Of a stretch of 64,000 nucleotides of DNA, positions 55,084 to 64,000 are shown piece after piece. The DNA comes from Pictodentalium vernedei (Eukaryota > Mollusca > Scaphopoda > Dentaliida > Dentaliidae): the NCBI GenBank assembly GCA_031216915.1, contig CM062292.1, positions 205,737,262 to 205,801,261 of the forward strand. Direction: 5' to 3'. Below the pieces are notes generated by a model. The model did not search any database. It worked only from the letters and a program-made list of their open reading frames with translations, and was not told where the DNA came from. The position numbers were made by a program, and so were the translations under genes. Numbering within the stretch: the first letter of the stretch is position 1; every line of letters starts with the position of its first letter.

Positions 55084-55119
55084 AAAATGGACTTACGACA
55101 TTAAAGCACTCATGCGACG
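55084..55119 (-). repeat. Right TIR of the 7-kb transposon (unit 1)
   Basis: Reverse complement of the left TIR at 34 of 36 bases, followed by TCTA. The copy in unit 2 is at 61672-61707. Confidence 0.75.
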
Positions 55120-55309
55120 TCTAGTGTCCATGTCATATAATTATTATCCTACATGTAGGTCTTCCTGACTGCTTTCAATTCATCAGCTGTAGACAAGCAC
55201 TGCCAACTTTCCAAGGGTTGTTATGTCACTACAGTTTGAAAGGCAAATTTTATGGAAAACATCAAGGCATGGATCAACAGCCTTTACCTAACCTGCTGCC
55301 TGCCCCCTC

Positions 55310-56085
55310 CCTCCACATAGAGAGCCCAAATATTAAGCCAGGGACTCAAATTGAACAAACATGAATCTGATCCTCCTAGAGATGTTATATACCAAATATG
55401 AAAGGTTTCTTACTGGTGGATCTGAGGAAGATTTTTAAAGAAATCTCCTCATAATTTGAACAAGAGGCCCCTGGGGGGGGGGGGGGGGGGGCTGAGGGCG
55501 CTCACCTGACATGGTAGCATAAATATCAACCCAGGAAATTGAATTCGATAAGTTGCATCTGCCCCTCCTAAGAAAAGCTTGTACCAAATATCGAAAGATT
55601 CTGACCAGTCGATCCAAAAAAAGAAGATTTTTAAAGAATATTCCTCATATTGAAGGGAGCCCAAATATGAACCTAGGGACTTGGCTTGAACAAACTTGAA
55701 TCTCACTTCCAGTGGGATGCTGTATACCAAATATCAAAAGATTTTGACAGGTGGATGTGAAGAAGAAGATTTTTAAAGAATATTCCTGATATTGGACTAC
55801 ATGTAAGTTATAATTTGGGCTCCCACAGGGAGCCCAAATATCATGCCAGGGATTTGGCTTGAACAAACTTGAATCTTACCCCCCTGCATACCAAATACAT
55901 TCTGACTGCTGGATCTGAAGAAGATTTTGAAAGAAAATTTCTCATTTTGAACTAAGTTATAATTCAGGCTCCCACAGTGAGCCCAAATATGAACCCAGGG
56001 ACGTGGCTTGAACAAACTTGAATCCCCCCTGCCCCCCCCCCCTGCCACCCTCCCCCACCCCCCCCCCCCCCCCCCCAAAGGATTC
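55310..56085 (+). repeat. Dispersed ~165-bp repeat units, unit 1 copy
   Basis: Units with GAGCCCAAATAT, GCTTGAACAAACTTGAATCT and GGATCTGAAGAAG. At 55457 the 5' end of a repeat element (ACAAGAGGCCCC, poly-G, GCTCACCTGACATGGT) is inserted. Poly-G at about 55473-55491 and poly-C at about 56032-56076 give chance Gly/Pro-rich frames. Confidence 0.8.
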
Positions 56086-56090
56086 TGCAT

Positions 56091-56580
56091 TCCAGACGCC
56101 ATAACTTTGAATATACAAGACCTTCAACTCATGTCTCATGCAAAGGCGTTTAAAAAATTTGAAATAGCCTTTTCCATAATTAGTGCACCTGTACAGGATC
56201 TAGATTTTCACCTGGTTCAAGGGTTAATTCAAGCTGAAAAATTATACTCGTTGAATCTTTCTGGAACTTCCATTTCTACAGAGTGTTTTTTACCGGCGCT
56301 GACTAAACTGCAAATCCTGGACGTATCGGAATATTCAAACTTGCGCAATTCAAATTTTCTTTCCATTGAAAAATGTACTAAGCTAAATGCTTTATACGTT
56401 TCATTTACAACATTGTCAGCAACAACTCTGCTGGAGTTAGTAAAACACTTGAATCTATTGGAACTTTTAGATATAACAGGGATTCATCTGGATCTGCGAT
56501 TGTGCCTGAAAATACTGAACGAACTTTATAAGACTGTTTCGTATGTCCAAATATCATTGAGGGAACGTTTGACGCTTTAA
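56091..56580 (+). pseudogene. Truncated F-box/LRR gene, unit 2 (no F-box)
   Basis: Starts at the PDAITLNIQDLQ codons, so the F-box, splice acceptor and promoter are missing; only the LRR part remains. A 1-bp deletion (GTATGTACC in unit 1, GTATGTCC at about 56546 here) shifts the last ~15 codons, giving a different C-terminus. The open frame reading into it from the poly-C tract upstream is accidental. Confidence 0.85.
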
Positions 56581-56640
56581 GAACTTGAATACCTGGTGAA
56601 ACCAGCGTATCCGAATTGTTGTTTTAAGGTGGGTTAAACG

Positions 56641-58795
56641 ATGAACGTTGACGCGGCCCTTGAGTTGTTTGATGAAATTTGTACGGACACAGAAAATGAC
56701 ATTGATGAAATATCTGTGGAATCGGTTATAAACTTTCTTCACAGCAACATCGATGAGAAGGAATTTGAGTCATCACCTTGCGCAAATTCGGAAATTTTTG
56801 CCCGAAATAAGCCAGATATCCCCCGTCAGAGAGCATGACTATAAAACTAGTGAGATATCAGACGATGAAAGTGTGCATGCCACTGCAGCTAAGGAGGTAT
56901 CACATGCTTCATCAACCTCAGTAACTGATGGAAATGTTAGCATTTCGAATCACAAGGAAAATGACAACTCCTCCCCCGAGTTCCATTCTGCCCCATGTAT
57001 CAGTGGGCACACGGGCCAGAATGGAACTCAGGGGACGAACTGTTGCGATGCTTCTTCATGTACTCCTTCTCGATCTCGTAAACATGCCCGAAACCCTGAC
57101 GAATGGCAACGAAATGTTAGGAAACGTATGCGACAGTCGGGTCGGACATACATTGACAGTAAAGGAAAAAAACATAGACAGCGTTTTGTCAAAACCTAAA
57201 AGGATTGTGAGAAGAAATGTTTGTTCAAATGTTCGCTCTTTTTTTATGAATCGGATAGATCAGACATCGCCAAATACTTTTGGGGTTTAAACGACAATGA
57301 AAAAAATGTATTTTACGGACGGATGACCGAACGGCAAACAATTGACAGAAGTCGCACTAACAATCAACATTCGTGTAGAAAATTCTCGTTTTGCTATTAT
57401 TTTTTAAAAGAGGAAAAAAAAGTTAGGGTTTGCAAAACATCTTATTTGTCAACACTTGATGTAAGTGAGAAACGACTTCATTATTTCCACAAGAAAAATC
57501 CCAGTTTCTCCATGGATAATGTGCAACGACCCACTGACGATCAGAGAGGCAAATATTCTAAAAAAGCAACGTCGCCCACCGATCTTGCGCATATTAGGGA
57601 GCACATTAATCGATTCCCTCGTATTCCATCGCACTGTTGCCGCTCTACAACTCAACAAGAATATTTTGAAGCTGAACTGTCACTTCCAAAAGTGTATCGC
57701 CTGTATGAAGATTGGTGTTCACAGAACTTGTACGAGTCAACCAAAATCAATGTATATAGAAATATCTTCAACACTGAGTTTAACCTTGGCTTTCACATAC
57801 CCAAAAAAGACAAGTGTGATGCCTGCGAAGAATACAGGGTAGTGCAGAATAACTCTTTAGGGGTAGTACCAGAAGATGCCCTGTCGAAATATCAGGATCA
57901 TATTAACAAGACAAAGACACGCCAACACCGAAACAGGGATCGCGAAGCAAAGAGTGTTGGTGTGTCATTTGATATGGAGAATGTGTTAACTTTACCCAAA
58001 TCAAACATATCAAATTTCTTCTACAAAAGAAAATTGACGGTTTTCAACATGACAGCACATTGTTCTGTTAATTCTAAAGCATATAGTGCCATTTGGGGAG
58101 AAAATCTACCTGGAAGAGACGCAAATGCGCTTGCCAGTGCAGTGTGTAAAATTTTGGATACAATATCTGAAGATCTTCCTGAAATTACCTACTTCATCCT
58201 TTGGTCTGACTCTTGTGTTCCACAGAATAGGAATTCCCACCTCACAATGGCACTAAAACTTTTCATGTCTACCCACCCTAAAATAACCAAAATAGAGCAA
58301 AAGTTTTCCACACCTGGTCATTCCTGCGTACAAGAAGTTGATAACATCCATTCACATAATCAGAAAAGTTTAAATGTTTGTGAAATTTATAGTCCTGTCG
58401 GATTGGTTAGGGTTTTAAGTGCGGTCCGGAGCAACGCATCCAAAATTATACAGATACGTAAATGTGATTTTTATGATTATGCTAAGGCTGCTTCCTCTCT
58501 AAAGTTCAGTGCCGTTCCGTTCACACAAATAAAACACTTGATTATTGATGTGGATGAACCGACAAAATGTCGCTACAAAGTGCGTTTTTCTGAACCCGAA
58601 TTCGTCGTGGTTAATTTGATACCACTTACCAAGCGCCGACTCTCTAATTTTAATTATGGTTTAAAACAACCCCTCATAATTACGAAACGTCAAAAACTTC
58701 CAAAACAAAAGGTTGCTGATATTCGCAGTATGATGAAATGGATGCCCACTGTCGATAAACAGTTTTATGAAGCTATCTTCCAAAACAAGGAGTAG
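56641..58795 (+). pseudogene. Transposase-like gene, unit 2, split by an early nonsense codon
   Basis: Same gene as 50053-52207. TTA (Leu149 of unit 1) has become TAA at 57197-57199, splitting it into a 148-codon N-terminal frame (56753-57199) and a frame from the ATG at 57221 to 58795. The latter keeps the candidate triad and the full C-terminus, whose last 52 residues are absent in unit 1 (RRLSNFNYGLKQ... to FQNKE). Cys361 is changed to Tyr (CEEC to CEEY), which disturbs a putative metal-binding cluster. Reinitiation at 57221 could give a 524-residue product. Confidence 0.8.
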
Positions 58796-59414
58796 GATAC
58801 ATTTATGTTCAGTGGATCTAATATTATTTACCGTGAAATAAAGTGAATTCGGTTAATGGAGCAAATTCGGTTGACACTCTTCAAGGAGACTGTTAACATA
58901 CTTTTGCTAATGCTTTTGAAATTTGTTAGGTACTAGGCCTATGTATTTTAGTTTATTAGAGTTCTTTTGTCTGTCGAATTCGCTCCATTAACCAATCAAC
59001 CCCATTTTACGGCACGCTTGAACATTCTTTTAGTACATCTGGGGCATGTTCTGTATTTTCCTACGCGGCCTACGTAAAATACTTGACGGTTACAAGTTAC
59101 TCAAAATACTGTTGTACAACCGTTCACAAATTCAAATCAAATCCGAAGCAAGTTATGTATGGTATAACTTGACACAGACTTGTACATTGCTGTGTTTGTG
59201 AATTGATACAACAAGTCGTGCCTCAGTTTACAATAACAAAATTCTGAGATACCACAGAAGAATCACGAAAGCGCCCTCGTGTTTTGTTCAGTCTTTGCTT
59301 CATTAATGCACTTGCTTTCGTGTTTTTTATGTTGTATCTAAGAATTTGTGTCCTTTTATGATCAGTTTCCGCGCAGGGATTCGTAGCAATCCACAAGTAC
59401 TGTACTGTATCCGT

Positions 59415-60013
59415 TTTGATAAGTTGGTTGATGATATTAATTTTGCTGCCGTTTCCAGAGATCTGATGCATTCTATGTGACAATAAGTACGTAAAACACA
59501 TTAGAACACTGTGAGCAGAGTATTGCCTGATTTCTGGCATCTTAGTTAATGGTAAAGCTTACCCACCTTCAATAAGTTTGGTTCATATCCAGTTGGGAGC
59601 ATTTTTGTTTTTTATTCATCACATCAATGAGTCATTTGATAAGTTGGTTGAGAATGATTCACTGTCGTTCCTAAAGATCTAATGCATTCTATGTGACTTT
59701 AGGCACATAAAACGCATTAGAACAATGTGAACGGAGCATTGCCTGATTTCTGGCATGTTAGTAAATGGTAAAATTTACCTTCCTTCGTTAAGTTTAGTTG
59801 TAGTCCAGTTGGGACCATTTTTGTTGTTTATTCATTACATCAAAGAGTCGTTTGATAAGTTGGTTGCGGATGATTTGTAGCCATCCCCAAAGGTCTAATG
59901 TGTTCTATGTAACATTAAGCACATAAAACGCCTTAAAACGCCGTGAACTGTGTATTACCTGACCTTTGGTATCTCAGTTAATGGTAAAGATTACCTGCAT
60001 TCATTGCGTTCCC
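59415..60013. repeat. Three ~218-bp tandem units, unit 2 copy
   Basis: Offset 6588 from 52827-53425, with only scattered substitutions (for example ACTATGAGCA versus ACTGTGAGCA). Confidence 0.85.
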
Positions 60014-60403
60014 CAATGAACGTCTGTTTCCTTTACACCGGTGGACTCCTATTTATAAGAGTATTAGGCCCTAAGACTATAATTCCGTGGCATAAAAGTT
60101 CAAAGAGACTAATTTTCCAACAAACTTTTATTCCCTTTACACCATTGTAAAGGGAATTAAAGTTAGTTGGAAAATAAGTTCAATCAGCCTCCAGGGAATG
60201 TAAAAGGAATAGAAGTTTTTTGGAACATTAGTCCCTCTGGACTATAACGCCACGGAATTATAGTCCTAGGTCTAATATTCCTACAAATAGGAACACATCG
60301 GACTACTATTCTTAGAAATGCAAGACCTAGGACTATAATTCTGAGGAACAGTAGTCCAGAGGTACTGATTTTTCTACGGACTTCAATTCTTTGCACCAGC
60401 TAC
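60014..60403. repeat. Nested palindrome block, unit 2 copy
   Basis: Same structure as 53426-53815. ATTCCGCGGAAC in unit 1 is ATTCTGAGGAAC here, which breaks the pairing of one arm. Confidence 0.75.
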
Positions 60404-61671
60404 ATTCCCAACAAAATGAAAAATGTTTTACCCTGCACCGAAGAGTCTGGTTGTTTGGTCCAAAATAACACATAGTTTAGCACTGAATTTTGCTTATCTC
60501 TTCCACATGAGACCCCAAATCAGGTATAATAATCTTGTGTAAGGAACATCACCCAGCAAATAATAATGAAATGAGTGTGCTTCCTAAACTATTTCCGTTC
60601 TGTTATGAACCCACTGACCAAACATTTCGGTGCGTTGAATATGCCAGTATGACTCATTTGAGGCCTGGTGAAAGGAAAATTTGTGTTTATTTTGATTAAC
60701 ATGTTTCCTGTTTGTAGTTTTGAAATTTATTTTGAAGATAAAATAATTCTTTAAAACCAGCCATTGTAGTTTTACAACTCGTCATAATGTTTCCCTACTC
60801 TACACAAACATTGTCACAAAGATAGGACAATGCTTTCGACAATTAATTTCTCGGGTCTTCCTCATTATAATGAACTTATTTTGTTTGCGACTTTGTCTTT
60901 TACAGTGCATATGCTAACCATCTATTTCCCTTTCCCATTCTCCCCTCTTGTAACTTTTTTGTACCTGAAAACATCTTGTCATTTCCCCACCCAGTAAGGT
61001 TTTTTGAGAGTTGTCGTGTTGTAGGGTAACGACCAGACTTCTTTGGGACTTAAGTATGGCCGAGAGTCGGTGTCTGTGTGTGTGGGTGAGGGGGCTGCAA
61101 ATTTTAAATAACAACATCTCTTCTATAAAGGAGAATGCACGTCTAAAAACCATTTAGAATCTCCACGCTCTCCCTGTTGTTGGATCTTTCTACATCATGT
61201 CATAACTCGATAAGCTGTTGACCCAAGTGTGGTCTGTATGGCAACTATCTAGTTTTTGACATGGACAGACGTATTCAGTTAAAAGTCATCCTCACATTTT
61301 GTTGAAATTGGTACATATTAAGGCTGTTTGCATCACTTCTGAATGTATACCCCACTGATTTGTGTTAATAGCTATAACATAAGGCACTATCATATACATT
61401 TACGGTGCGCTGATCTGTGTGCTTAAAGGTCGTATCTCATACGGCATTATAATCGGAACAAAAATTTGCGTTACTCTCTGTGAAAGGTCGTATCTCCAAA
61501 CACATTTACGTCATTTTCTAGGAATTAAAATAATATTCGGCAATGAAATTTTACATTTAAGGGTTTTTGGATACCACAAATAATATTTACATAGTTACAA
61601 TAAGCCAAATGCAGTCTATATGCAAAAAGTAAGCGGTCAAAACTTCAAAGTCGATTTTCTCTGAAAATTGA

Positions 61672-61707
61672 AAAATGGACTTACGACATTAAAGCACTCA
61701 TGCGACG
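61672..61707 (-). repeat. Right TIR of the transposon, unit 2 copy
   Basis: Identical to 55084-55119. No left TIR partner exists in unit 2. Confidence 0.75.
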
Positions 61708-61897
61708 TCTAGTGTCCATGTCATATAATTATTATCCTACATGTAGGTCTTCCTGACTGCTTTCAATTCATCAGCTGTAGACAAGCACTACCAACTTTCC
61801 AAGGGTTGTTATGTCACTACAGTTTGAAAGGCAAATTTTATGGAAAACATCAAGGCATGGATCAACAGCCTTTACCTAACCTGCTGCCTGCCCCCTC

Positions 61898-64000
61898 CCT
61901 CCACATAGAGAGCCCAAATATTAAGCCAGGGACTCAAATTGAACAAACATGAATCTGATCCTCCTAGAGATGTTATATACCAAATATGAAAGGTTTCTTA
62001 CTGGTGGATCTGAGGAAGATTTTTAAAGAAATCTCCTCATAATTTGAACAAGAGGCCCCTGGGGGGGGGGGGGGGGGGGGCTGAGGGCGCTCACCTGACA
62101 TGGTAGCATAAATATCAACCCAGGAAATTGAATTCGATAAGTTGCATCTGCCCCTCCTAAGAAAAGCTTGTACCAAATATCGAAAGATTCTGACCAGTCG
62201 ATCCAAAAAAAGAAGATTTTTAAAGAATATTCCTCATATTGAAGGGAGCCCAAATATGAACCTAGGGACTTGGCTTGAACAAACTTGAATCTCACTTCCA
62301 GTGGGATGCTGTATACCAAATATCAAAAGATTTTGACAGGTGGATGTGAAGAAGAAGATTTTTAAAGAATATTCCTGATATTGGACTACATGTAAGTTAT
62401 AATTTGGGCTCCCACAGGGAGCCCAAATATCATGCCAGGGATTTGGCTTGAACAAACTTGAATCTTACCCCCCTGCATACCAAATACATTCTGACTGCTG
62501 GATCTGAAGAAGATTTTGAAAGAAAATTTCTCATTTTGAACTAAGTTATAATTCAGGCTCCCACAGTGAGCCCAAATATGAACCCAGGGACGTGGCTTGA
62601 ACAAACTTGAATCCCCCCTGCCCCCCCCTGCCACCCTCCCCCCCCCCCCCCCCCCAAAGGATTCTGCATGCCAAATATCAAAACATTCCGACTGCTGAAT
62701 CTGAAGAAGAAAATATTTAAAGAAAAATGCCTCATATTGAACTAAGTTATATAATTTGGGCTCGCACAGGGACTTGGCTTAAACAAAATTGGATCTCAAC
62801 CCCCTCAGGATGCTGCATACCAAATATCAAAACATTCCGACTGCTGGATCTGAAGAATAGGATTTTTAAAGAAGAATTCCTCGTATTGAACTAAGTTATA
62901 AATTGGGCTCCCACAGGGAGCCCAAATATGAACCCAGGGACTTGGCTTGAACAAACTTGAATCTCACCCCCCTAAGGATGCTTCATACCAAATATCAAAA
63001 CAATCCGACTGCTGGATCTGAAGAAGATTTTTTTTTTAAATTCCTCATTTCGAACTAAGTTACAATTCAAGCTCCCACAGTGAGCCCAAATATGAACCTA
63101 GGGACATGGCTTGAACAAACTTGAATCTCACCCCCCTAAGGATGCTGCATACCACATATCAAAACATTCTGACTGCTGGATCTGAAGAAGAAGATTTTTT
63201 AAAGAAAATTCCTCATTTTGAACTAAGTTATAATTTGAGCTCCCACAGAGAGCCCAAATATGAACCCAGGGACTTGGCTTGAACAAACTTGAATCTCACC
63301 ACCCTAAGCATGCTGCACACCAAATATCAAAAGATTCTGATTGGTAGATCTCAAGAAGAAGATTTTTAAAGAATATTCCTCATACTGCACTAATTTAAAC
63401 ATTTGGGCTCCCATAGAGAGCCCAAATATGGACCCAGGGATTTGATTTCAATAAACCTGTGAAACAATCTTCCAAAGATGTTATATGTGAAATTTGAAAG
63501 CTTTTGGAGCAGTGGTTTGGGAGAAAAGTAGTCTTAAATGTTTTTCCCATTACCCACAGTGTTAAAAAATGCAGACTCAGCACTTTTTCAAAGTCCCCAA
63601 AAGGTACCCCATGATAAAACCAATAGCAATTTTTTTGGACCATTCCATTCCGTTGGTCCTAAGGAAGCTTCACACCAAATAAGAATTCTCGGTGCCATAT
63701 AGTTTTGGAGATATTGGCATTTTAATTTTTTCTATTTTTAGCTCCTGCGGTTCCCATTGGGCGACAGGAAAAATTTGTTTTGGCATAAATTATGTACTTA
63801 TGACCCAATAAGCCCTCATATCAAATTTGGGTCAAATCTGCCTCTCGGTTTGGAAAATAGAAATTTTGGGCAGGGCGAAAATTCTTGCCCCTCCCATAAC
63901 GAAGGCAATATAGCTCCTCACACTTCTCTTGAACAAATCTGAGTCAACACCTCAAAAGGAAGCTGCACACCAGATATCAAGTCTCTGCTACTGCTGGTTC
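61898..64000 (+). repeat. Dispersed repeat: ~165-bp unit array plus body, running off the window
   Basis: Up to 62678 this repeats the end of unit 1. Beyond it the array continues with units at about 62760, 62919, 63082, 63250 and 63417 (spacing 163-168 bp). From about 63470 the unique body (GTTTGGGAGAAAAG, CCATTCCATTCCGTTGGTCC, TTTTTAGCTCCTGCGGTTCC, TTATGACCCAATA) matches 46200-46700. The 3' end lies beyond the window. Minus-strand frames here are repeat by-products. Confidence 0.85.

Larger units (their letters stand above)
48138..55119 (+). mobile_element. Putative DNA transposon (7.0 kb) carrying F-box and DDE-like genes
   Basis: 36-bp terminal inverted repeats at 48138-48173 and 55084-55119 match at 34 of 36 positions (starting CGTCGCA.GAGTGCTTTAAT). 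TCTA lies immediately outside both ends (48134-48137 and 55120-55123), a candidate 4-bp target-site duplication. The word GTCGTATCT recurs near both ends (48328, 54841, 54899), as transposase-binding subterminal repeats often do. Both genes inside are on the plus strand. I cannot assign a superfamily. The boundaries rest on the TIR/TSD match alone. It is older than the tandem duplication, because the second unit carries only the right TIR (61672-61707). Confidence 0.7.
49502..56090 (+). repeat. Tandem segmental duplication, unit 1 (6.59 kb)
   Basis: Unit 1 is nearly identical, base for base, to 56091-62678. Differences I noticed number about a dozen single bases or 1-bp indels plus homopolymer lengths. 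The left breakpoint is inside the F-box/LRR exon. The right breakpoint is just after a poly-C tract, at GGATTCTGCAT. Confidence 0.93.
56091..62678 (+). repeat. Tandem segmental duplication, unit 2 (6.59 kb)
   Basis: Head-to-tail repeat of 49502-56090 at an offset of 6588-6589. The junction at 56090/56091 joins GGATTCTGCAT directly to TCCAGACGCC from within the F-box exon, with at most 1 bp of shared sequence. At its right end GGATTCTGCAT continues normally into the repeat array (GCCAAATATC). Unit 1 therefore has the native left flank and unit 2 the native right flank. Confidence 0.93.

Noticed and set aside
56008-56580. A 190-codon fusion ORF with a Pro-rich N-terminus
   Set aside because: The N-terminal part is translated poly-C repeat sequence joined by the duplication junction; only the LRR part is genuine.

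Overview
The window is animal nuclear DNA, most likely from a mollusc and probably a bivalve. It has split genes with good GT-AG splice sites, tRNA-derived SINEs, many TIR elements and a dispersed repeat whose ends (AGAGGCCC...GCTCACCTGA at one end, GATGAGCTAAAAA at the other) resemble repeats I associate with bivalve genomes. The lineage call is inference. No prokaryotic operon, CRISPR array or stand-alone tRNA/rRNA gene is visible.

The recognisable host gene is PSMB4 (20S proteasome beta-7) on the minus strand. Five consecutive exons with matching splice phases lie at 39955-39749, 19168-19022, 13276-13195, 3815-3699 and 1372-1280 (stop codon). They give about 215 C-terminal codons spread over 38.7 kb. 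The first roughly 50 residues were not found. The introns are packed with transposable elements: two DIRS-type retrotransposons (5746-12759, decayed; 23920-30854, much better preserved), four SINEs, hAT-like and piggyBac-like MITEs, a small Helitron-like element, several tandem repeats and many short palindromes.

The two DIRS copies show the full architecture of the class: inverted terminal repeats, gag-like ORF, RT/RNase H, tyrosine recombinase, and an 82-bp internal complementary region that is the reverse complement of the two element ends joined together. Each ITR carries a 16-bp palindrome containing a perfect NRF1-type site. The old copy lacks the RT catalytic domain, has a tandemly duplicated gag region, and holds a patch almost identical to the young copy.

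At 48138-55119 lies what looks like a 7-kb DNA transposon, with 36-bp TIRs (34/36 matching) and a candidate 4-bp TSD. It contains an F-box/LRR coding exon and, just downstream on the same strand, a 628-codon ORF with a possible DDE-like acidic triad, related to an uncharacterised metazoan family. A 6.59-kb piece of it (49502-56090) is tandemly repeated at 56091-62678, with the two copies nearly identical. The copies carry different nonsense mutations in the big ORF: a late stop in unit 1 and an early stop in unit 2. The duplication starts inside the F-box gene's exon, so unit 2 has no F-box and no left TIR. The window ends in an array of about 165-bp repeat units.
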